Positions 1 to 5,090 of a stretch of 5,090 nucleotides of DNA are shown piece by piece. The stretch spans positions 1 through 5,090 of the forward strand of contig JALWQS010000088.1 in NCBI GenBank assembly GCA_027083015.1. Direction: 5' to 3'. The translations under genes and the position numbers were made by a program. The notes beneath the pieces are model-generated. The model searched no databases. It saw only the letters and a list, made by a program, of their open reading frames with translations, and had not been told where the DNA came from. Within the stretch, counting starts at the first letter, position 1. Each line of letters opens with the position of its first letter. This stretch comes from Candidatus Woesearchaeota archaeon (GTDB lineage: Archaea > Nanobdellota > Nanobdellia > Woesearchaeales > UBA11576).

Positions 1-1
1 C

Positions 2-1786
2 CCTATGGGAGGAAGAGCAAAGGCCTACGGAAAAGAAGTCAGGGAAAGTATGAGAGAACTTGCCAGAGCGAACAGTTTCCAGATAGAAGGAATAGAGATG
101 CCAACAAGCTCAATGAGTAACCTAAGCGGATATGATGCTCAAAGACATGTGCTCATAGAACAAAAAAGAAGACAAGACATACAAGAAGTCAAAGATGCGA
201 TAAAGTTCTTAGCAGACGTGGGAGGCGGAGGAGGAGTTGACATCTGGAGCCAAGAGTTCACAAGGGACATCTATGATGCCAAATGGAACGATGGAAGCTT
301 TGAAGCATATGAAGGTGAAAAACAGTACGCCGCAGCATACGTGGTAGATGAAAGAACCGGAAGGGTACAGGAAATAATGAAAGGACAACCAATATTTGAA
401 CCAGTATATAAAGTTGCAGAACAGGATAACCCTAACGGAGTGGATGTCGACGGGAATCCAGTAAGAATAAGAAAAGGCGACTGGGTCACGGACGATGGAA
501 GATATATAGATCCAACAAAACCACATCATCTACTTTTACGAAAGCCTGCATGGGACAGCGAGATGAAAGAATTCAAAACACAAGAACTAAGCTGGCAAGA
601 GATAGAGCAGAGAACAAAAGCATTCAATGAGAGATACGGAACTAATCTTGAACCAGAAGAATACGCCATACAAACACAGATAGACAACAGATGGATACAG
701 GCAAAAGGACAATCATTATTCTATTCACAAAGATATGAAGACCAACTAAAACAGCTAGAAGCGCTGAAAAAATCCCTGAAACTGTATGAGAAGATAGAAG
801 AAGGAAAAAGTGATGAGGAACTATGGGCAATCATGGATGAAGACCCAGCACTAAGATACAGCAAGTATACCTACGGTAAAAGGATGAAACCTACAGAAAT
901 CATAAGACAGGAGATAGGACAGATAGAGCACTCATTAAAACATACGCACGAAGCAAGCGCATCAGCAGATGCGCAAGCAGCAGAACTGTACAGACAAAAA
1001 GAGAAAATGGTAAGCCTAAAGAGGTATGCACTGAAAAAGTCAGTAGAATCATATGCAGAGTTAGGAATAGCAGCTATGGAAGAGACAAAACACAATCCTA
1101 ACGTCGAGAAACCTATACATGTAGGGCCAGAACTGGGATGGCCACAAGCATACGGAGGACACCCCGAAGAGTTCATAGAACTAATAAAACTCTCAAGAAA
1201 AGAGATGGCAGAAAGACTACAGAAAGAATACGGTTACTCAAAACAAGAAGCTGAAAAGAAAGCAAAAGAACACATCAAAGGAACATTCGACACATCACAC
1301 ATGGGAATGTGGGTCAACCATTTCAAGAAAAAACATCCCCGAGAGACAGAAGAAGAAAGAGTCGCAAGGTTCAAAAAATGGTACATGAAGATGGTAGACA
1401 AGATGGCAAAAGAAGATGTCATAGGAGGAGTTCAAGCAGTAGATTCAGCTACAGGAGCACACGGACATCTGCCAGCAGGACAGGGATTCTTAGGAAAAAC
1501 GATCATAGATGCTGTCGATCTGCTAAAATCACAAGGATGGAACGGATTTATAGTATCAGAAGGTCATGAAGAAGAGCAATTCGGAAGAGGGAGGATACTG
1601 CTTCAGACATGGAAAGCGTTCGGAGCAGATATAGGAACAGGATTCTTTGACCAGCCAACAGACTGGGGAAGTGTAGAAGGAAACTACTTCGGGTATTCAA
1701 ACCCGCCACCATACATAGTAGGAGCATATTCACCAAGTGAAGAGTACAGAGGAGCACCGTTCTGGTCAGGACTTCCGCTTGACTGA
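2..1786 (+). CDS. Xylose isomerase-like / AP endonuclease IV-like TIM-barrel protein, probably 5'-truncated by the window edge
   Basis: Residue numbers count from the first ATG at position 5. The C-terminal part resembles the sugar-phosphate isomerase/epimerase (endonuclease IV) TIM-barrel fold: GPE with E376, a strand followed by HPEEFIELIK, FDTSH with D429 and H432, VQAVDS with D480, a G-x-H-x-H-x-P-x-G-x-G loop (H486, H488), and IVSEGH with E519. These sites match metal-ligand strands of the family, although the usual VH is VQ (Q477). Residues 185-360 are a long charged, helical, probably coiled-coil insertion, so the protein is much longer than the usual 250-300 residues. The PFWSGLPLD tail resembles a long archaeal version of this family that I recall from DPANN genomes. 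The frame is open upstream to the edge, no ribosome site is visible, and the first barrel strands are not evident, so the true start is probably outside. Substrate and reaction cannot be told; isomerase and DNA-repair nuclease are both possible. No signal peptide or membrane segment is visible. Confidence 0.82.
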   Translation, partial: PMGGRAKAYGKEVRESMRELARANSFQIEGIEMPTSSMSNLSGYDAQRHVLIEQKRRQDIQEVKDAIKFLADVGGGGGVDIWSQEFTRDIYDAKWNDGSFEAYEGEKQYAAAYVVDERTGRVQEIMKGQPIFEPVYKVAEQDNPNGVDVDGNPVRIRKGDWVTDDGRYIDPTKPHHLLLRKPAWDSEMKEFKTQELSWQEIEQRTKAFNERYGTNLEPEEYAIQTQIDNRWIQAKGQSLFYSQRYEDQLKQLEALKKSLKLYEKIEEGKSDEELWAIMDEDPALRYSKYTYGKRMKPTEIIRQEIGQIEHSLKHTHEASASADAQAAELYRQKEKMVSLKRYALKKSVESYAELGIAAMEETKHNPNVEKPIHVGPELGWPQAYGGHPEEFIELIKLSRKEMAERLQKEYGYSKQEAEKKAKEHIKGTFDTSHMGMWVNHFKKKHPRETEEERVARFKKWYMKMVDKMAKEDVIGGVQAVDSATGAHGHLPAGQGFLGKTIIDAVDLLKSQGWNGFIVSEGHEEEQFGRGRILLQTWKAFGADIGTGFFDQPTDWGSVEGNYFGYSNPPPYIVGAYSPSEEYRGAPFWSGLPLD

Positions 1787-1820
1787 AACAAAGATACAAA
1801 AAATAACAAAAGCAGGATAG

Positions 1821-1830
1821 CATATTATTA
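1821..1830 (+). promoter_or_regulatory. Weak TATA-like element in the gap before the nucleotidyltransferase gene
   Basis: CATATTATTA lies about 58 bases before the ATG at 1884. An archaeal start site about 26 bases downstream would leave a leader of roughly 30 bases carrying the Shine-Dalgarno site. The match to the archaeal TATA consensus is poor and no clear purine-rich BRE precedes it. The gene may equally be read through from the TIM-barrel gene 97 bases upstream, with the same direction. Nothing else was recognised in the 1787-1883 gap. Confidence 0.22.
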
Positions 1831-1873
1831 CAGACAAAGCAACATATCACATACCAACTCACATAACAAAAAA

Positions 1874-1878
1874 GAGGT
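1874..1878 (+). promoter_or_regulatory. Shine-Dalgarno site of the nucleotidyltransferase gene
   Basis: GAGGT is followed by five A residues and then ATG at 1884. It is complementary to the conserved 3' end of 16S rRNA and fixes the start codon. The window's other two visible starts have a weak site or none, so this gene is translated from a leadered message, consistent with an internal position in a transcript. Confidence 0.7.
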
Positions 1879-1883
1879 AAAAA

Positions 1884-2720
1884 ATGAAAGCGCGAATAAC
1901 GCACAGAGAATATCTAGATGATCCTGAAGAAGTCAGAAGGATAGCAGAACAATTTGCAAGCGAGCTTCACAAAGAGATGGGACATCTGATAAGAGCAGTT
2001 GCATTATTCGGAAGCTTTGTCAGACATAAGTTCAGTTCTGGAAAAAAACCGCTGATACCCAGCAGAGATGAAGTGCTCTTCTCAAGCGATATCGACATAC
2101 TGATAGTATTCGACGACCTAATACATGTAATGAGCCCTGAAGTAATAACAGCGTATAGGGTAGTCACAGAAAAAGTAGCATCTAAGATAAGCAAAAGGCT
2201 TCACATAACAACAATACCACTTACAAAATTCTGGGACTACTGCTACAAAGGAGATCCTATAATGATCAACATGCTAAGGGACGGAGAACCCATACACGAT
2301 TCAGGAATCTTCAAGATGGCAAAACAGATGCTACATGATAAGAGCATAACACCAACAAGAGAGATCATCTGGACATACTTGGGAAACGGTCCCCTTTCAC
2401 TACAAACCGCAAAGTGGAACCTAAGACAAGCAATACTTGACCTTTACTGGAGCGTGACAGACGCTGCACACGCCGCGCTTTTGAGAAGAAATGTAGTCCC
2501 AGACACCCCTGAGCAAGTAGTAACATTATTCAACCATCACATAGTAAAGATGCACCTAACAGATAAAAAATATCTCATTACACTAGCAGAATTTCATAAC
2601 ATAGGAAAGATGATAATAAAAGGAGAACTAAAGACAATAACAGGAAACCACTACGACAAATACAAGAAAGATGCGGAAGAATTCATAAAAGCAGCAAAGG
2701 AAATCATCCAGATAACATAA
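1884..2720 (+). CDS. Nucleotidyltransferase-domain protein with C-terminal HEPN-like helical domain
   Basis: The N-terminal half is a Pol-beta-type nucleotidyltransferase fold: strand AVALFGSF with the GS motif at residues 43-44, then SDIDILIVF with catalytic-type aspartates D69 and D71. Such proteins move a nucleotide from NTP to a protein, RNA or small molecule; the acceptor is unknown here. GS and DxD are about 25 residues apart rather than the usual dozen or so, so there is an extra loop at about 47-62 (HKFSSGKKP). No acid is obvious in the next strand (HITTIPLTKFWD) where a third metal ligand often sits. Residues 155-278 are predominantly helical, with AAHAALLRR and PDTPEQVV, like the HEPN-like C-terminal domain of fused archaeal nucleotidyltransferases. 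The RNase-type R-x4-6-H motif of toxic HEPN proteins is not seen. ATG 1884 follows a good GAGGT site. It lies 97 bases after the TIM-barrel gene and is convergent with the next gene. The fold call is firm; the biological role is unknown. Confidence 0.88.
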   Translation: MKARITHREYLDDPEEVRRIAEQFASELHKEMGHLIRAVALFGSFVRHKFSSGKKPLIPSRDEVLFSSDIDILIVFDDLIHVMSPEVITAYRVVTEKVASKISKRLHITTIPLTKFWDYCYKGDPIMINMLRDGEPIHDSGIFKMAKQMLHDKSITPTREIIWTYLGNGPLSLQTAKWNLRQAILDLYWSVTDAAHAALLRRNVVPDTPEQVVTLFNHHIVKMHLTDKKYLITLAEFHNIGKMIIKGELKTITGNHYDKYKKDAEEFIKAAKEIIQIT

Positions 2721-2733
2721 ACAGAACAACTAT

Positions 2734-2750
2734 ATTTCTAAATCAGAAAT
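2734..2750. terminator. Small AT-rich inverted repeat between convergent genes, possible bidirectional terminator
   Basis: ATTTCT (2734-2739) and AGAAAT (2745-2750) form a perfect six-base inverted repeat around a five-base loop, inside the 35-base gap between two convergent stop codons. It is mostly A/T and lacks a following T run on either strand, so it would be a weak hairpin. Archaeal termination depends mainly on T-rich tracts; for plus-strand transcripts the nearest T5 runs lie just beyond, inside the end of the minus-strand gene (about 2776-2800). The position is suggestive but function is unproven. Confidence 0.22.
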
Positions 2751-2755
2751 TAGCA

Positions 2756-4435
2756 CTATCTCTTAAGCTTAAGAAAGTTTTTGGCATAAGGACTTTTTAA
2801 GAATTCCCTTCCTTGCTGACTATCCAAAAAACGCTTTCCTGAGTCACTAAGAAGATACTCAATCCCCCCATCAGATTCTAACCAAACATGACCGGCAGCA
2901 GTAGAGGCAAACTCACGACGAGCTTTCTTATAAGCCCTTTGAGAATGCCTAACAAAGATCAACGAACGATCCTTTGTATTTATAGTGTCATCAGACATGT
3001 AAAGAGAGATATCACGAGATCCGGCAGTAGCAGCATTTATCTCACCAGCAGCCAAAGAATAAACAAGATCCCGAACCAGGCGAGCATCCTCAGTAACCAA
3101 GACAGTCCGTTTACAAGGCTCGACTAAAACATTAAGGTACTGCTCAGGAGTTGTCAATATACGAACAGCTGATTGAGCTGATTGATCAGAATCACTATCA
3201 AAAGAGAGGGTACGTTCATAGATATAGATATCATCAAGATGACTCATGAAAAGAGAGACCAACCTGTTAAAATTAATCTTAGCGTGTTCTTTCCTTATCT
3301 TGACTATAGCAGAAGCAAGAGCCTTTCCAGGATCAGTCCCTTCAAGAGCGCCTCTTTCCAGCTCTTCCTGAACACGCAAAGCGATATCCCTATTGGTGGC
3401 ACCATAACCTGGAAAAGGAAGACCTTCCTTAATAATATCAGAAGAACCGAAATGATATATCTCAGGATGCTCATCTGGAACAGCAATCAGAGCATCATAA
3501 CCATCTTCCTCAGCAAAACTCACCAGTTTAGAAAAGACGCGCCAGACATAATGAGCTATAGGATACTTAAGTTTCTCAATACTCGATATTACCTGACCGT
3601 ATATCCTGACCTTTTCAGAAACATCCATGCTGAAAAACTTTCCTCCCATAACACTTATACCCAAAGCCCTGCGCCAACTGACCCTTTTGTTGAATCCTGA
3701 TGAAGCACCAAAAACATCAACACCATCCTTAGACGAGACTATAGGAAGAACATCTTTAGAATCACTAATACAACCATCCTCAAATCTATCATGAGGAATA
3801 GGAGTAGAGGGTTCCGAAGAAGCAAAAGATTCCTGAGGGACCGTAGTGATGCGTTCAGTCGCACTCTTGGAAAAACTAGCAGGCACACCAACAAGATCCT
3901 CAAGAGAAACGCCATCACGGGTCTTTGGAATAGTGAATTCACCGGTATGACCACCAAAACCTTCATTAGCAAACATATTAGAGTAAGGATCCTCAACTCT
4001 AAAACCAGGTTTTCCCCCATAATGCCTAAAAAGATCGCCTTCTTCAACATCTCTAAAGAAAGCATTACAAACTTGAGCAGTATCATCTGAACCAGACAAT
4101 TCAGAACCAGATAAGGAGTCAGCCAAAACAGAAGCAGGAACAATAACGCGTCTTTCATCAGGAAGCTCTATGACAAAACGAGGTATTCTCGTATCCTCAT
4201 CCGAATTATCAGTGACAGAGTCATATTCTACCCAAGCAGTACAGCCCCCTTTCAGACGCTTCTTATAAGTCGTAGGATCATCAGGATCGGTCTCAATGAA
4301 ATCGTCCAAGATTATATTACGTTCAAGAGACTGAAAAGACCTTAACATCTCCTTAGAAATCTTTTCCAACAAAGAATCTGCACTAGCAAAATCATCATTT
4401 TCAGAGCTTCCAGGCTTATCAGAGCTATTGGACAT
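2756..4435 (-). CDS. Unrecognised 559-residue soluble protein with C-terminal nonapeptide repeats
   Basis: I do not recognise the family. Residues 1-25 are a Ser/Asp/Glu-rich, probably disordered tail. Residues about 55-190 look like a mixed strand-helix domain (AWVEYDSV, PRFVIELPDERRVIVPASVLA) with a Gly/aromatic-rich stretch at 138-166. Residues 190-250 are a Ser/Pro-rich linker. Residues about 250-510 look globular, with helices around YPIAHYVWRVFSKLVSFAEE, a strand YDALIAVP, and a strand-helix unit RTVLVTEDARLVRDLV (443-458) that faintly recalls the end of a PIN/Rossmann-like fold, although no full catalytic set is visible. Residues 511-555 are five nine-residue repeats. There is no signal peptide or membrane segment, so it is probably cytoplasmic and may act as an adaptor or binding protein, which is a guess. 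ATG 4433-4435 has an AGGA site four bases ahead and a TATA box 33 bases ahead, so the start is well supported. Codons end mostly in T or G, unlike the plus-strand genes. It is convergent with the nucleotidyltransferase and divergent from the membrane-protein gene. Confidence 0.85.
   Translation of the reverse strand: MSNSSDKPGSSENDDFASADSLLEKISKEMLRSFQSLERNIILDDFIETDPDDPTTYKKRLKGGCTAWVEYDSVTDNSDEDTRIPRFVIELPDERRVIVPASVLADSLSGSELSGSDDTAQVCNAFFRDVEEGDLFRHYGGKPGFRVEDPYSNMFANEGFGGHTGEFTIPKTRDGVSLEDLVGVPASFSKSATERITTVPQESFASSEPSTPIPHDRFEDGCISDSKDVLPIVSSKDGVDVFGASSGFNKRVSWRRALGISVMGGKFFSMDVSEKVRIYGQVISSIEKLKYPIAHYVWRVFSKLVSFAEEDGYDALIAVPDEHPEIYHFGSSDIIKEGLPFPGYGATNRDIALRVQEELERGALEGTDPGKALASAIVKIRKEHAKINFNRLVSLFMSHLDDIYIYERTLSFDSDSDQSAQSAVRILTTPEQYLNVLVEPCKRTVLVTEDARLVRDLVYSLAAGEINAATAGSRDISLYMSDDTINTKDRSLIFVRHSQRAYKKARREFASTAAGHVWLESDGGIEYLLSDSGKRFLDSQQGREFLKSPYAKNFLKLKR
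2771..2905 (-). repeat. Five tandem nine-residue coding repeats, consensus x-[ST]-x-x-[GA]-x-x-[WYF]-L
   Basis: These encode residues 511-555 of the 559-residue protein, just before its basic KLKR end. Each unit has Ser or Thr at position 2, Gly (Ala in the last) at position 5, an aromatic at position 8 (W, Y, F, F, F) and Leu at position 9; examples are ESDGGIEYL and DSQQGREFL. A degenerate sixth unit with only the aromatic kept may precede them (502-510). The repeats are visible at the protein level; the DNA units have diverged, which suggests the pattern is kept by selection rather than by recent duplication. A regular nine-residue spacing of aromatic-Leu pairs fits stacked short helical turns, but the structure is inferred. 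Confidence 0.72.
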
Positions 4436-4439
4436 AGTT

Positions 4440-4443
4440 TCCT
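4440..4443 (-). promoter_or_regulatory. Weak Shine-Dalgarno site of the 559-residue protein gene
   Basis: On the minus strand AGGA is followed by four bases (AACT) and the ATG at 4435. It is short, and the TATA position predicts transcription starting at about the same base, so it may sit at or before the 5' end of the message and may not be used. Confidence 0.35.
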
Positions 4444-4464
4444 AACAGAAATAGCCGATAAGCA

Positions 4465-4472
4465 TTTATAAA
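4465..4472 (-). promoter_or_regulatory. Archaeal TATA box (with BRE-like A tract) driving the 559-residue protein gene
   Basis: TTTATAAA, preceded on the minus strand by an A-rich AAAAAG that suits a BRE. Its centre is about 33 bases before the ATG at 4435. With archaeal spacing of about 26 bases from TATA centre to start site, transcription would begin near 4442, giving a leader of only about 5-8 bases, close to leaderless. This is the strongest promoter signal in the window. The box is itself palindromic, but spacing and the BRE-like side point to the minus-strand gene. Confidence 0.65.
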
Positions 4473-4486
4473 CTTTTTGTTTTTAT

Positions 4487-4500
4487 CTACTTATTAGTAG
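4487..4500. promoter_or_regulatory. Short inverted repeat between divergent promoters, candidate operator
   Basis: CTACT (4487-4491) and AGTAG (4496-4500) form a perfect five-base inverted repeat with a four-base spacer. It sits about 15 bases upstream of the minus-strand TATA box and about 40 bases before the plus-strand one, where a dimeric helix-turn-helix regulator could act on either gene. A repeat this short in AT-rich DNA can occur by chance; no regulator gene is next to it. Confidence 0.22.
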
Positions 4501-4540
4501 TTAATCATTTTGTTGATGAATGACAGCGTTTAAAAGAACA

Positions 4541-4548
4541 TTTAAATA
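4541..4548 (+). promoter_or_regulatory. Probable TATA box of the small membrane-protein gene
   Basis: TTTAAATA lies about 57 bases before the ATG at 4601, predicting a start site near 4570 and a leader of about 30 bases. The upstream sequence AAAAGAACA is A-rich and could serve as a BRE. A second weaker candidate, TTTAAAAG at 4529-4536, lies 12 bases upstream. No Shine-Dalgarno site is visible between the predicted start site and the ATG. The ATG at 4590 reaches a stop after four codons and is not the gene start. Confidence 0.45.
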
Positions 4549-4600
4549 AGACAAGAAAAGAGAGAAAAGATAGAATAACACAAGAAAAAATGACAATAAG

Positions 4601-5020
4601 ATGACAAGGAAAAAAAGAGAAACAAAAAAGAAAGAAAAGAAGAAAACCACAAATAAAAACGAAGAAGTAGAGATAACAATAACAACCAACAAAGAAGATA
4701 TAGGAGTAAAGATAGTGCACTGGAGTGCCAGGATGCTTGGCATATTAATAGCAGTATTCTGGTTCGCGATACTGCTTACACACGGATTCTCAATGGCCAC
4801 GATGCTTGAAAGCATAGTCCTCATATCAGTAATTGCCGTCTTGATATGCGCATGGAAGTTTGAATTTGCAGGAGGGATGATATACCTGTTATTAGGTATC
4901 ACATATATGATAGTGACAATATCACAGGCAAACTGGACAGCAATACTTATCGTAGCAACCCCGCCAATAGTCACCGGGGGATTGTTCATAACAGAAAGCA
5001 TGAAAAAAGTAACAGACTAA
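4601..5020 (+). CDS. Small four-helix integral membrane protein with lysine-rich N-terminal tail (DUF7670-like)
   Basis: A 139-residue protein. Residues 1-20 are strongly basic: 11 of the first 19 are Lys or Arg. Four hydrophobic segments follow, at roughly 44-60 (MLGILIAVFWFAILL), 69-85, 90-107 (GGMIYLLLGITYMIV) and 112-131. The order of features (HWSARMLGIL before helix 1, AWKFEFAGG between helices 2 and 3, PPIVTGGLFI in helix 4) resembles a family of small four-helix proteins found in bacteria and archaea that I recall as DUF7670; the name is from memory and its function is unknown. By the positive-inside rule both ends face the cytoplasm. ATG 4601 is the only ATG in frame after the TAG at 4571-4573, and no ribosome site precedes it. 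The gene is divergent from the 559-residue protein gene and convergent with a partial gene at the right edge. A transport or sensing role cannot be inferred. Confidence 0.85.
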   Translation: MTRKKRETKKKEKKKTTNKNEEVEITITTNKEDIGVKIVHWSARMLGILIAVFWFAILLTHGFSMATMLESIVLISVIAVLICAWKFEFAGGMIYLLLGITYMIVTISQANWTAILIVATPPIVTGGLFITESMKKVTD

Positions 5021-5040
5021 AAGAATAAAGAAAAAACAAG
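5021..5040 (-). terminator. T-rich tract after the right-edge partial gene, possible archaeal terminator
   Basis: Read on the minus strand, the sequence just after the TGA at 5050-5052 is T-rich and includes a run of six T (5031-5036) and further T clusters. Archaeal RNA polymerase commonly terminates at such tracts without a hairpin. On the plus strand the same stretch is A-rich, so it would not serve the membrane-protein gene in that way. Confidence 0.35.
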
Positions 5041-5049
5041 ACCAAAACA

Positions 5050-5090
5050 TCAAAGATCCTTCAACTTCTTAACCTTACCAAAATAATAGA
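5050..5090 (-). CDS. C-terminal end of a minus-strand gene cut by the right edge
   Basis: The minus-strand frame open from the window edge reads YYFGKVKKLKDL and then TGA at 5050-5052. Only 12 codons are visible, too few to name a family. Support comes from third codon positions, all T or G, the same bias as the 559-residue minus-strand gene and opposite to the plus-strand genes, and from a T-rich tract right after the stop. The basic tail ending suits a cytoplasmic protein. It could be a chance open stretch. Confidence 0.4.
   Translation of the reverse strand, partial: YYFGKVKKLKDL

Noticed and set aside
209..1422. Several minus-strand open frames of 60-106 codons across the TIM-barrel gene
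   Set aside because: All are antisense to a long gene with recognisable motifs, with Phe/Leu/Ser/Cys-rich content typical of complements of A-rich coding DNA.
1548..1904. 118-residue minus-strand open frame rich in Cys, Leu and Phe
   Set aside because: It is antisense to the end of the TIM-barrel gene and crosses the intergenic gap. The hydrophobic composition is the reverse complement of purine-rich coding sequence.
2761..2772. Twelve-base palindrome CTTAAGCTTAAG
   Set aside because: It is produced by alternating Leu/Lys codons at the C-terminus of the 559-residue protein (LKLK), so coding explains it.
3182..3700. 172-residue plus-strand open frame antisense to the 559-residue gene
   Set aside because: It lies wholly inside a better-supported minus-strand gene with promoter and start signals, and its translation lacks domain-like character. 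It is an antisense shadow.
1884..4435. Nucleotidyltransferase plus neighbouring unknown gene as a toxin-antitoxin or defence pair
   Set aside because: The two genes are convergent, not an operon, the fused HEPN-like domain lacks the RNase motif, and no mobile or defence genes are nearby.
4590..4604. Alternative upstream ATG for the membrane protein
   Set aside because: It is in another frame and stops after four codons, so it could at most be a minimal upstream reading frame with no support for a role.
4501..5001. 166-residue minus-strand open frame with many Phe, Leu and Ser
   Set aside because: It is antisense to the membrane-protein gene; the Phe/Ser run is the complement of the Lys-rich tail codons. 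The plus-strand protein has family-like transmembrane pattern and a promoter.

Overview
The window looks like a chromosomal piece of an archaeon, most likely a small-genome DPANN-type lineage (Pacearchaeota/Woesearchaeota-like). The evidence is archaeal-style TATA boxes (TTTATAAA, TTTAAATA) about 33-57 bases before start codons, heavy use of AGA/AGG and ATA codons, and two proteins resembling families I recall mainly from such genomes. The lineage is an inference from family resemblance and signal style, because no marker gene is present. All three stop codons (TGA, TAA, TAG) are used normally.

Layout. Positions 2-1786 (+) hold a large TIM-barrel protein of the sugar-phosphate isomerase/epimerase (xylose isomerase-like / endonuclease IV-like) superfamily; its 5' end probably lies outside the window. 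A 97-base gap with a Shine-Dalgarno site leads to 1884-2720 (+), a nucleotidyltransferase fused to a C-terminal helical, HEPN-like domain. A 35-base gap separates this from the convergent gene 2756-4435 (-), a 559-residue soluble protein that I do not recognise. It ends in five tandem nine-residue repeats. The 165-base region 4436-4600 is a divergent promoter region, with a clear TATA box for the minus-strand gene and a second for 4601-5020 (+). The latter encodes a small four-helix membrane protein with a very lysine-rich N-terminal tail. Positions 5050-5090 (-) look like the last codons of another gene entering from the right edge. No stretch longer than 165 bases lacks a gene.

How the genes work together. 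Nothing in the sequence shows a shared pathway. The first two genes may be co-transcribed; the others have their own promoters or opposite orientation. No mobile element, CRISPR array, tRNA, rRNA or attachment site was seen. I do not find convincing evidence for a new multi-gene system. The items most worth a second look are the unrecognised 559-residue protein with its nonapeptide repeats, the substituted metal-ligand positions in the TIM-barrel protein, and a strand-wide A/C third-position bias that holds regardless of gene direction.
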